Assembly (NCBI GenBank): GCA_902702965.1
Contig: CACRXP010000071.1
Coordinates: forward strand, 972,349-1,036,348
DNA: 64,000 bases
From: Spirometra erinaceieuropaei
Lineage: Eukaryota; Platyhelminthes; Cestoda; Diphyllobothriidea; Diphyllobothriidae
Reading direction: 5' to 3'
Positions 37,961 through 50,600 of the stretch are shown one piece after another (positions within the stretch are counted from its first letter, which is position 1; the number at the start of each line of letters is the position of its first letter). Under the pieces are notes generated by a model that saw nothing but the letters and a program-made list of their open reading frames with translations, was not told the DNA's origin and ran no database searches. Position numbers and translations under genes: made by a program.

Positions 37961-38688
37961 TCAGCTGACATTTACGTCGTCTGACAGCATGGTGTTCACC
38001 TGTCTAGAGGCCTTTTTGACGTTTTCCGAGGACGAGGAAGCGGCACCGGCGCCGCCGCCGCCGAGGAGGGGTACCTCGTCACGGAGGAAGTCACCACCGC
38101 TGCTGCTGCCGCCGCTGATGCGTCCGGTACCGAGGTTTCCGCCGTTGCCTCCACCGGCCTCCGCCGTCGATCGACCGCCAGAAGGGAAAACCAGATGGTG
38201 GTAACTGCTGGCTGATTCGCCGCTCATTTCGGAGGGGTAGATTCCGGAGGAGGCGTAGTAGGCAGCTGCGGCGGCTGCCGTCAGATTGTTTGCGTGATGT
38301 GGTCCCCCATATTGGCCAGGCGGAGCAGACGCAGACGGATAGAGTCCCTCGTATCTGTTGACACCGTTGCCAGCACCTCCAAGGCCTGCGGCGTAAGCGT
38401 TGCCAGAATAGATGGCAGATTGATAGCCCAAGAAGTCGTGGTGTGCAGCCGCCGCCGCTGCTGCCGCGGCCACAGCTGCGTCCGACATGAAACCGCCGGC
38501 GTTACCGCTGCGCAGGTTCGGTCCCCCGGCTGTAACGGAGGTGGAGGAGGCGGAGGAAGAGGAAGAGGAAAGAAGCCCTGCCATGTGCGCCGGCGAGACG
38601 TTACTACCGGGTGGGCTGCTGCCGCCGACAGCTGCTGCGGCTGCAGCCGCGGCCGCAATGTACATGTCGCCTGGGTTTGCATGAGGGG
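37961..38688 (-). CDS. meis: MEIS terminal coding exon: Ala/Ser/Gly-rich C-terminal tail
   Basis: The frame runs from the acceptor at gtctag (38,691-38,689) to a TGA at 37,963-37,961. That gives 241 residues, starting [14 protein letters not shown] after the split codon. A second in-frame acceptor, acccag, would start the exon at 38,670 and remove six residues. The tail has several Ala runs (up to nine), a Ser run, Tyr-containing stretches such as [17 protein letters not shown], Gly-rich segments and the end [22 protein letters not shown] in two pieces. It lacks the QWHYM-type ending of some vertebrate isoforms. Long homopolymeric Ala/Ser tails suggest a regulatory region, but no function can be read directly. 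Confidence 0.86.
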
Positions 38689-41600
38689 CTAGACCTAGTC
38701 ATAGATGGGAAGTGTACGACAGTCTGAGTGCGGACAAGCACATCCCGTCGAGTCGGCCAAAACCAGATAATTTTACAGAGGGCAAAAACTGCTGACACCC
38801 CTTCGAACTCATAGCGCATCACCACTGAATCCATGACTACCCTTCCGATTTGCTTATTCCAATGACATCTAAGTCTAAAAATCTCCAGCCTGTTTGTGCT
38901 TTGTCTTGATACGAGGCTCTAGCAATAAAGGATGCAAGCACTAGACTAACGACGGAACAAAGATAATGACGCCCGTTACCGTCAGGTGCCTCCACGTGTA
39001 ACTATTTGGGGATTAGTGGCCCCGTTTCTCCCCAGGCATACAGCGCCCTTATTGCAAATATATAGGAGAATCGAGAACCCCCACGTCCTGTCTGCTGTTC
39101 TTGGTTCGCTATTGCGGAATATTTCGGTTGCCCCGCGCGATATCGTCGTTTTAGACTCACATTCTGAACACTTGTCTCTTCTTTGGTAGATATCGGCTCC
39201 TAGTGACCGTCCAGTTTCCGTTGTAAAGTGCAGACTCGCAGTCATGAGGTGTTCTAACGAAGCGTGGAAGGCAGTGAGGTTTTCTGCAGAATACTGTCCA
39301 CCTCCAGTCCTCTGGGTGGTCCAAGTGCAACGGAAATTCAAAGACAGCGGAAGTGCTTTATTTGATGGCGCACGCAGTGCATTACGAACGTCATGATCGT
39401 CGTCACTGTTGAGGCCGGATTTCCGGTCTTAAAGTTCACTGCTCACTGCAGGCGAAACAAACGTTTGCTTGGTCTCAACTTCCCCGCATTGGAAGGTATC
39501 AGGACAAACACATACGGACCATTCATTATTCCATGGAATCGCGCGGTTGCAAGTTAGGTGATTTCCGAATAAAGTCCAGTTTATAAATCCAAAAATATGT
39601 CTAGTCCGTTTCGTTGTAACGGTGACACATATCGGGTCATAAAAAACGTCTCCTTTCTCTACGTCTTCTACGCTTGTGCACGGACAAGGACTGGAAGCCC
39701 CCTTCCACTCATCAGGAATGCGGGGGTGCGTAGCCATCATGGGACAACGGAAGCCTAAAAGAATGGGACCTACCTGTCAACCTAGCTACAACGTTCCTGA
39801 CACGTCCATGGGTGGCCGATTTTACTAGGACATTAGGAGAGAACCGATGAAAAATGTGAGGCTCCTCGCGTATGACAAAGATGCAATAGCATCTGTTGTG
39901 CTTGATGCAAATCCGTTAGCTGCAAAACGGCCCCAAGCCGCGGTGCTATTTGGAACATTTCGAAGGTTTCCCGTCGGATGTAGTCCTATCTTAGCCTTCT
40001 CTACCTTCGGCGGGAACGCACGAATCAGCGCGACATGATTCAAGCAACCCCCGCTGCGGGCGAATTCTGCATTAGCGACGGCAGTCGGACGATCAATCGA
40101 TTTACCGGAGGGGAGTAGTAACGGGAGTCCATCCGAGCTCTTCGTTCGTGCCGGGCCCTGATTAGCTGGCTGACGCAATCCGTTGGCGTGAGGCCAACAC
40201 GTCTTGTTTGTCATAGTCCTTTGGACACTAAATGTACAGTAGGTGTGCTAACTCATGAAAAGTTAACCGAAATTCTGAAATGCGTTTTCGTTTTCGTTTC
40301 GAAAAGATTACTTAAGTAGGGTTTTAAAGTTAATCATCTTGCAGCATGATTCTATAATAATTTAGTTACTACAGGATGCCGCATTTTGAACGAACTTCTT
40401 TCCGGCCACCTGGAAAAACTACATTCTGCGAAAAATGACTACTTAAGTAGCACGAATTTGTCTCACTGCTTTTCGATGCCCTTAAATTTGTAATTATATT
40501 TCATGGAGAGCATGCACGAAAATATCCATTATTTTACTCATTCGGTAGAAAATGACGTCTTCTTCCAATTTCATACTCGAAAGAAAGGTATAAGTAGGTT
40601 TTTAAAAACTCCAATTCCCGAATAATTTCGAACCCGACCTGTCGTTGCACTTGTATTCAGGGTTTCCAAACTACAAGTCGTACATTTTCAGCGTAGGGAA
40701 AACCATACATTCCTCTATGGCATTTAGAGGAGACCATGTGGGGTTCATAAAATTGAACAGTGGATAAGAGCCATATTGTAAGCTTTTCAAGCAACATTTG
40801 TAAATGTAGAGACACGATGCTTTATGATCAGGAATTTCACGAGCTTAAAAAATATCATAATTAGACATTTTTTTAAAACCGAGTAATACCCTTTCTTCGA
40901 AAATAAAATGGGAAGAAGACGTAATTTACTACTGAATGAGTAGAAGAATGAATATCTTTATGCATGTTTTCCAAGAAATATGATTTGATTTTTAGGGACA
41001 TCGAAAGTCAATGGGTAAAATGCCTATTACTTAAGTAGTCATCTTCTGACGAGTGTGGTTTTAACACAAGGCATGGAAAGAAGATCTTTCGGACGCCGAC
41101 ATCTCGAGGTAACTGAATTAGTGCAGAATTATTCTACCCGATGACTAGCCGTGGAGCTGAGCCATATTGTTAAATTTATAAGCCGCACTGGTAAATGCAA
41201 AGACACGACGTTTTATGAACGACAATTTCGCGATATTAAAAAATCTCCAAGTTAGAAGCTTTATAAAGACTGAATTATACCCTTCCTTCGAGTATAAAAT
41301 TGGAAGAAGACGTAATTTTACTACCGAATGAGTAAAAGAATGAATATTTTCTGCGTGATTTCCACGAAATATAACTAAATTCATAAGACATCGAAAATCA
41401 GTGAGAAAAATGCATGCCAAGTGAGTAGTCATTTTTCACATAGTATGCTTTTTCCATACAGTCGGAAAGAAGTTCGTTTGAAAGCCGGCATCCTGACGTA
41501 ACTGAAATACTATAGAATTATGCTGCATGATGATTAGTTTTACAACCCTACTTAATTAATCTTTTCGGAACGAAAACGCATCTCATAATTTTGGTTAACA

Positions 41601-44600
41601 TTTCATGAGTTAGCACACACCTACTGTACGTCCTGCTCCTCTTCCTTAGCAAGACTGGGCCCTAGATTGTGCTGACTTACAACTCGTCCGCTTTCTATAC
41701 AGCCACAAACTTGGTGATAAACAACAACCTGGCACTATCGCCGCAACATTCACCGTCTCGACTTCCTACGTCACTTTTCCTGTGTCATCAAATTTGTACC
41801 AAGGGGGGAAGACGCAATCACAGGCGCTTTACCAGGACCAGAGATCGATCGCGAATCACCTCGAGTAAAGAGTCCTACCTTCGGCCCAATGTGACAGCAC
41901 CTGGACGCATCTCTCCTTCTCCCTGATACACCTCGCCCTATTCACCTGATCGATTACCGGTGATCTGCCTGCATCTCTATCTGTACCGATGGAATTCCAG
42001 ACGTTCGATGCACTCTGCACTCGGCAGAGAAACTCTACCGGTGGGTTCGTCTAGCTTAACCTTCGTTGGGATGTAGTGCATCGGACACGGTCCTACCTTT
42101 TATCCGAGCGCATTACTACAACGGTGCACTTTATCTTTCCTTCGATTCGGGTGACTCCGTCCAAAATCGACACATAGACTAAATCTCAGTATGCACTGAC
42201 CGTACTAATTTCTCATTTGTTCCGCTGCCATTCATTGAGGTTGTTCGGTGTCTGGGGGACTGTAGGCTCCTTCATACTTCAGCCTTCTGTCTGCAGTCGA
42301 AATCCACTCCATATCAGGTCATAGGTCCTAGAATCACTGAATTGGCCGAATGCCGTATCGGGAAGACCAACCGTGCAATGTAATGTTGAGGTATACAGTC
42401 AGTTACTTTATTCCTCCCTTATCTGACACTTGACAATATGTGCCATCACAACCTTCTTACGATGAGCTATATTGGATCCTCGACTATTCGCTAAGGACAC
42501 TACCATCAGTCGGAATGTTAAGTCAGCCAGTGCGCGTTAAGGAGGTATAACAACAAAAGCTACAGTACGGGGGCACCCTAAAAACCTCATTCAAGTACTT
42601 TCAAACCCCTGAGAACCAGGAAGGCTTCGCACAGAATGGTAAGGTGTGTCACACTGCTGTAGAGACTGCAGCAGTCCAGATTGAAGCTAACCAAAAGGCA
42701 TAGGCTAAGGTGAAATGAGTGACTTGCAGAAATCAAGCGTTGAGTACCAACAACGCAAGCAACCAACCTCTTCCGCCATGTCTGGCTTGTCAAGGGACAT
42801 TCAGAGAACGGAGTGGCCTCGGCTGACGCCTCCGCCCCTCAATGAACTGTCAGCACGGCCGACCCAGCTCCTGGATCACTAACTACAACCAACAGCATCA
42901 CCGATGAGGACATTCCTACCACCTTCTCTCTTCTTATTGCCACCATCAATGTGCGCCCAGTTCACACCTGTTCCCGCATTTCCTGCAACCGCACTTTAGA
43001 AAAGTGGATAGTCCTATTGGGTCCCTTTTGTGTTCATCGCAATGCGACCGGTCGTCATCCAGTGCCTGAAGCTCCGACACTCAACCGTCACGCGCACCTC
43101 ATTCACCAGAACACATTCAGACACCGTCCACAGCCAGAGGGCTGAACTCCGAAAATTCATTGGTATAGAGGATAGAGAAGATATACTTAAACGGATACTG
43201 CAGGATACATCTTCCAGAAAATACGTGCTCGAATCTATCCCGGTGCCTTATAAGTCAGCTGACGCGGTAACTCGATCCTTCCAAGGATTGATGGTCGGAC
43301 TGCAACGGCCCCCTTTTAATGTGGCCGTTAGGACATCCCCGCCTATGGGCGATCTGATTCCCGCCTCAAATGTAGCCTGGTAGATGTGTAGGCGGGACGA
43401 GGTTGTGTTTGGCACTCGTAGGCGGGCAGTTGAAGTTTGCCAGCCCATAAGCCCCTGTCCACTTTCGGCCGTCCTGACTTAGCCTTGGCCTCAGAGCAAG
43501 GATGCGTGTGGGAGGAGGGAGTGAGGTAAATACGTCGCACGTCCGCTTCACCTGCTGGTCACTACTGTGCTCACCTCGTAGAGACGCCCATATTTAAATT
43601 CAAGAACTGCTGGAAACCATTATTCGACTATTTAGACCAAACTTCCCTTTTCACTGAGGACCACAGCCTGATCAGGTTTCTTCGAGGACTGGTCTGTGCG
43701 CTCTGATCAGACTTTCAAAGAGACACCTGCGTCCAGACGAGTACTGATCTGCCTAAAGGCAATTTGGACGCAAGCAATAGCAGTTAATTACGGTATTTCT
43801 TAGAGCATTCACACTTTACTCATATTCTGAGTATCGGTAGTTAGGTGTACACACAGTACAAGCCTGATGGCAGGCGAATGTAACTCACCTGCTGCGGCAG
43901 CCGCAGCCTGGGCCGCTGCAGCCCTGCTGTAGGCAGCGTACTGCGAACCCTCCATGTATCCGAGGCAAGGCCCAGCGCTGTCCAGCGAATATACATGCGG
44001 GGCTGAAGAGGAAAAAACAGAGTAAATGCAATGCGCCTGTTTAATCATGATACTTGTTTTCTCAGGCATGGCTGGATAACCAGAAGACTTGAAGCCCCAC
44101 CTGAAGTAAACCTCAGCCTCCTGTAATACGGGACCGGTGGTAATTATGCGTTCTTAGAGGTGGGGGAACGCAAAAGCAACGAGGTCAAGTATTTGTATGC
44201 GCGGTTGTACTTTGGGCGGTTGAGAAATAGTTGTCCTAGTCCCTGGCCCAAACCCTGGCCTCTAACACTGACCCTAACCCCAACCTACAGCCCTAACTCC
44301 TAACTCTAACCCCTAGCCCCAACCACAACCCCTAACCCCAACCCCAACAGTATTATGTCCATCAGGTGGGGCTACACAACCACATCTTACCGACTTGCTG
44401 CTATTTGCAATCCTTTTTGTAGGCTGAAACACAAGATTTGTCAGTTATAAGGTCGTGGCAGTCACCCATCACTTCATTTCATGGAAATCTATTCTTAGAC
44501 GAAGATGCGATCGCCGGAAGAAGTTTATTGGTCAATAAACTTCTTGTACCGCATTTTCTTCTTCTTCGTAACTACTTCCTAGAACTTGCCTGTTCACCTC

Positions 44601-47600
44601 TATCAGCACGCCTAGCCTCGTTGGGCTGTACCACTTCTGCAATGCCGAGGCTTATACGGTGCTTTGGTGGACGCATCTGCCCCCAGCGTCCGCCGACTGT
44701 GTGGGCAGAAGTAGTAGGAAAGAAACTTTTACTGGTTAGTAATTCCGAGAGCCTTGTCTGATCTGAGCTTTCAGCACTGTTGGTTGCGTTTTGCAGAAGA
44801 GTTGCTGAACTCCGTAAACACAAACTCAGGTCAACGCAGAAAGAGACGGGCAAACAGCCGGAAAAGGCGACAGGTCGACAACGGCATACATTTGCAGTCT
44901 GTTGCAGAAATTACACTGCCAACGAAGATTACTTCCCACGGCCTCACACTTTAACTCAAAATCCGTTATTTTGCGAAATTTACTTTTCGTTTATTGTTCA
45001 ATTGCAACTCTCATTTCCGTTGTTGCACAATAACGTAGGATAAGACTTTCGATATAAATTCAGGCAATTTTTGTGTTTCTTCCATTTTGTCAGCTCACTG
45101 TCTACCATAAATCATGTATGGCACGATCTATGGTCTACTGACAGTTAAGTGGAGTCCTGCTCTATACCGTTGCCGACAGGTCGACAGCCATCGATGCTCA
45201 GTGTACTCTGATCAAACTTAGATGATAATCTGCTTGTGTTAACGTCAATAGCCTGTTCGGAGATTAATAAAAAGATACAAACTCTCCCTTCCTCACCTGC
45301 GCGGTTTGATTGATCAATCATTGGCTGTACGATCCTCCTCCTCGCATTGATGAACCTTGAGAGGAGACAATAGAATTCGTTGGGGTTTAAGGGAAAAAAG
45401 ATAACATGTCCTGTACGCGTGCGATAAAACCTGGTCAGTCGTCAAATAGCTGCCAGTTACTTACCAGTTGTTTACTTGTAGGATCGTCAGACCGGTATCT
45501 TGGGCCAACTGCTTTTTTTGTTCCTCCGAAGGATATGGATGCTGTGTAGGAAAACAAATCATGATTTTCTCAAAATTACAATCGCCTGATCTCACGCATT
45601 ACGGTTAGTGTAGCCCTAATGCAGCTGGCGGTAGTAATGACAGCATAAACCGATGGGTAATAGTGAAAGCTACGAGGGATTGAATACTAAGCGGTTAGAA
45701 TTTGGCATGGGCGAAAATTTTATGAAAATTACACAAGACTGGGGAACATCTTCCGTGCATGATGTTCCTGTTTCTGGTGGTGAGAATAGATGTGTTTCGA
45801 ATAGTGTTCCATGAAGCTCTCTCTTGGTTGCAGTTTAAGACTGCCTTAAGCGACATGGACGCTCCAGATGCCGCTCGTAAATTGAAATCTTGTTATTCTA
45901 GGTATACGTCCAAAGTCTCTACGAATGAACACCGTTCAGGATGTAATGATCAAACTCTCCACAATCGTCCTATCAAGGAAGAAGTGTTTCTCAGACCAAG
46001 ATGCGTCTAGTCTTTTTGTGACTTGTGGCAGAGTTCGGGTTGGTCGATGCAGTAAAGCTGACATTGGAACCCGATGAGTGTTGAATGGTACAGAGGAGCT
46101 CAGTATGTTTAAGTCTCATACACTTTAGGGTAAGGTGAGCCTATAGACCTTGAATAAACTGATCTACTCCAACTTCGTAGATAATTTCTGAGGAAAAAGC
46201 GACAAGTCTCATACAGTTAACGCCGTTTCCCTCATGTGGTGGAGATTACCTTTCCTGCTCAACAGAGAAAATATGTAACTGTCAGGTCATGCTCTGATCA
46301 AATCGACGTCACGGACATGTCCACCTCCCTGGTTGTCCTAAAAAGTGGGTTTTCCGCCAGGTAATTCGAAGTGCAGGCGTAAACCCTCTGGCAATTAGTC
46401 TACTTTAATTCAAGCTTCAGGACGTTGGACGACAGGATGGCGGTTAATGAGCTAGAAAGGCCGTTATTCCAATAGCTGTGGCCGGAATGAATTGGACTTC
46501 CGCATAGGCCTGGTTTTTTGCTTGATTTTACGTTTCCAAAAACTGTACAAATTGAGGACTGCAAAGTGTTTCATGTCACAGACTCAGCAGGCGACTGACA
46601 TTTCGAAGGAAGGCTTTGGGCTCCACCACGGCCACGCAACACCGGCGCCGCGGTGCCCGCCTCCCCAACCTCCAGAGTACTGTCAGTAGGCATTTAAATA
46701 ATTCTCAGTAAGCCTCCCAGCACAATCACCGCCTCCGAGTATTGTTGTAGGCCAGGAAAAACGTCAGCGCGCCGGCGAGCTTAAATGTGACTGAGTTAAA
46801 AACACGCGTTTTTATTTCCAATGAAGTTAAGCCTTCTAATTGACACTTTCTGCGCGCTTCTGCCGAGCACGTAACGAAGACAGTCACAGATTGTGCGACT
46901 TAGGGGTCCCACGCAATGTACCAACGTAGATATATACCCATTTGACAAAAGCTAACTCAAGATGACCAATGAAATCAGGGAGGAGGNNNNNNNNNNNNNN
47001 NNNNNNNNNNNNNNNNNNNNNNNNNNNNNNNNNNNNNNNNNNNNNNNNNNNNNNNNNNNNNNNNNNNNNNNNNNNNNNNNNNNNNNNNNNNNNNNNNNNN
47101 NNNNNNNNNNNNNNNNNNNNNNNNNNNNNNNNNNNNNNNNNNNNNNNNNNNNNNNNNNNNNNNNNNNNNNNNNNNNNNNNNNNNNNNNNNNNNNNNNNNN
47201 NNNNNNNNNNNNNNNNNNNNNNNNNNNNNNNNNNNNNNNNNNNNNNNNNNNNNNNNNNNNNNNNNNNNNNNNNNNNNNNNNNNNNNNNNNNNNNNNNNNN
47301 NNNNNNNNNNNNNNNNNNNNNNNNNNNNNNNNNNNNNNNNNNNNNNNNNNNNNNNNNNNNNNNNNNNNNNNNNNNNNNNNNNNNNNNNNNNNNNNNNNNN
47401 NNNNNNNNNNNNNGGGGGAGGAGGAGGAGGAGGAGGAGGAGAAGCAGCAACAACAGTGTCGGCAAACAGACTAAAGAGAATGTCAAATAAGAACAGTTAG
47501 GCATACTGATAGATGCTGGAAGAGCCAAGCTCGCATTGTGTTTGTGGCCACTTTGGGGAAAATACCACGCTTCTTTTGGCGCTTTGTTGACGAGCGGTCC

Positions 47601-50600
47601 TCACACTCGACTTCTTCGTTGTTTTCCTCCTGCGAACCGATCGAGTTTGCGACGCCGTCACCTGAAGTTCAATGAGGGTGGTATTATGCTTCAACTCTCA
47701 GCTTTGAACGGTCTTGCTCTGTTAGCTCTTTAGTCGTCTAGGTGTGAGTCGGATGTTATTCTCAGAGGAAGTGTTAGCGTTACCATTAAAAGGCTTTACA
47801 AGGACATTTGTAAAGCCCTTGACGCGCCAATCGATCTCATTAATTTTTCATAAACATAATTCATAAGCATTGGTCCTGGTAAATGAAAACTCTCATTAAG
47901 GGAGTGAAACAAAAGTGGTTGTGTCTCATTAAATCGCCAGAGGAAACTAGACTCCATTTGCGTCGACGCTAAATGTCGGCCATCAAACAGTCCTCACACC
48001 AATTGCAGCAATCCCCGATGAAGGGAAGGAGAGCCGCGAACATTCATAGGTATGCGGTGGCACGGCGACTGCATCCCATGAATACCGCAGCCCCTTGTAC
48101 ATGACCAACCCGTACCTAATATTGTCTCTGATGATGGGTTCCAGCGGGAATCTGAAACGTCAGGCAAATAAAGCTCTTGCCCCAGCGATTGTGTCTCCTT
48201 CTTCAAGACTCATTCCTGGGATTCGTCTCATTGCTTCTGTTGACGATCGAACTGTCATGTGTGGCTCCCGTAGACCAGCTGATGAACTTTAACAGTCACT
48301 GTCCCTGGGCGCAATTCTGCCCACTCTAAACTAATTCATGTGCACATCAACGATATTGCGGCCACTCCGTGGGTCATGCGGTGGACATCGTCTCTTGGGA
48401 TGGTCGGACTGTCGTGTAGAGTGAAGAGCAACCTCCACAAGTAGCTGCTGCTGCCCAAGTATCATTGGCGGAAACTGTCACAAGGACGCCGGCAGTGTAA
48501 GCGACTTAGCCGTCACTTATCACGATGGAGCATCTCTCTCCGTTCGCGTGTCCTTTAGAAGCCCACCTAGACTCCGATTTCACACGGCGAAAGACGGACA
48601 GGAATGGAAAACGGGGGAAGGTAGACGAGAGAAGACAACCTCGTAAGCCTAATTCAGAGGCCCGTCTTCGGTGGGCGGCAAGGAAGTCCGTCGGGCCAGA
48701 CTGCAGCGTGGACAGGTGGCATGGGATTTGGCTTTCGGGTAGAGAGAGGGACTCGACGATAGTGGATGATAAGTCTGAGGCCCTTCCGTGACCTAAAGCC
48801 TTCCGTATCGGCCATCTGTCCCCCCGGGCTAGGACAAAGCATATGAACTAATACTACTCCAAAAAAGCACCTTAGTCCTTTGTTCTCAAATCTACGTCCG
48901 AAAGTGTGTTTTTCAGTCGGAGGATAGACAGTAACAATCGAGCTCTACATGCATGAGTCTGAAAAATTGAAGTTTATCGGGTGGAAAGATTGAGAACTAC
49001 ATAATTCTAACGGATAGACGTTACGGATAGATGTTTCTACAGCCATAACCGAACTCCAAGCTGGAAAGACTCAAGATTTGAACACGGATCAGTTGTCCAG
49101 CGAACATCTGTGTCAAACTTTCCAGCACTTAACTAGCAGGTCACCACCGCGTCGGCTGCTATGTGCCGCTGACAGCGAATAAGCCAGAAATGGTCACTTC
49201 AGTCTTCCTTACCTTCGCCGACAGTATCTCTCTGGAATCTGCCCGTCGTCGCTATGCGACGTTAAGAGAACAGCAGATCCAAGGCAAAACGGCCTCGCCT
49301 GCAGCGCAGTCGCGAAATCAGGACGCATAGGCGACCACCACTGCCAAGTGGCTTGGAGGGTCTAGCTTTCTACAGACGATTGTCGAAATACCGATCAGAT
49401 GGAAGGTTCTATATTTCTAACCCTTTGGCAAGAGCGAGAGGAAAGCAACCGAAATACAGTCAAGCCTTACTCATGCAACATCTGTCAGAACTCTTGAAAT
49501 GTTAGATGGAACGTTCTGAGGTTTAAAATTATTCTGTGAAAGCTGTCCCAGGGAATGTAATCTCAAGTTACTTTATACATTATGTCACATTATGCCGACT
49601 TTTATCGGAGAATATTTCCAGCCATTTGTGTCAGTTAACATCGTATAAACCGACCTTGACCAGTAGCTGATTGCAAACGTCTTGCGCTTCCATTCTAGTT
49701 CTCATCAATGAAGGCCGGTGGCGAAGGGTCAGTAGACCAAAGATTCGGGATTCTGTCGTTTTGGTGATAACTACAAGGATATGAGCAATTTATATGTCCT
49801 ATAGCGTTGGCTTGCAGGTCTCCAGGTCACTGTTCTGGGCCTGCTTAGAAAGGGGGGAGGAGGGAGGGGCACAGCCTGAAACCGTCTCGCATTTCTTACG
49901 GATGACCATCGTAAGGAACATGCCTCTGTGCGTTGTGACCCCGTCACTCCAGTTGGTCACGGGATCTCCAGTTTCCTGATTTACCCAGCCAACCGCCTCT
50001 CGTTGCTTTTCTACGCCAGCTGCCTCCCCCCCCCCTACTCCTCAGCTGACGGAGACGTCGGGTGGACCTCCCAAATTGCTTACCTCCTCTTTTCATGATT
50101 TTAAGTATTCATCTGCAAGGGATAGGAAATCTGGATGCAAACACTTTTATCTTAATTGACCTGTCTATCAGGGTTAACTGGGGTATGGACAGACAGGCAG
50201 GAAGGCAAGCAGCGAGCAATCAAATTACGTAATTGTCACCGGAGTAGGTGAGAGAGCTGGTAGTGTCTAGGCCATGGCCCGCTCTGTCATTACGTGCAGG
50301 GCAATCAGACGCCTGCTACCTGGCTCCCCACATGTCCCTAGGCCCGTCAGCCCGGCTACGCACGTCCAGAACCTGTTAATGCAATTAGACAGAGAGTCCG
50401 ACCGGGGCGAGGGAGGAGCAGAGAGGGGACAGAATGCACTTACGCACATGAAAGAACATATAACTCAGCTGAACTCATATTCTGCGGCCCCACTAAGGCT
50501 ATCCAAGTTCCACGGACGAAGGATGCCTTGTCATTGCACGCCACGTCAAATTCTGTTTACGAATTTACATGCACTTGTGGATGCAAATGCATTGGGCAAA

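Larger units (their letters stand above)
45542..47506 (-). other. MEIS intron inside the homeodomain, with assembly gap
   Basis: The intron carries a half-copy of the second foldback family at about 46,125-46,205, otherwise unremarkable sequence, and the N gap at 46,987-47,413. Confidence 0.75.

Noticed and set aside
38281..38692. Frames of 132-133 codons on both strands
   Set aside because: Shadows of the GC-rich, Ala-encoding terminal MEIS exon.
39825..40214. 129-codon minus-strand frame within a MEIS intron
   Set aside because: It could be considered an extra exon, but no family resemblance, no convincing splice pair, and the flanking exons already join in phase without it.
42951..43383. 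Overlapping plus-strand frames of 64 and 117 codons
   Set aside because: The longer frame looked protein-like at first, but I could not match it to any family and it lies in the MEIS intron antisense to the gene.
46884..47528. Frames of 170-214 codons across the gap
   Set aside because: Most of the length is N. The real coding exon here is 47,661-47,507 in another frame.
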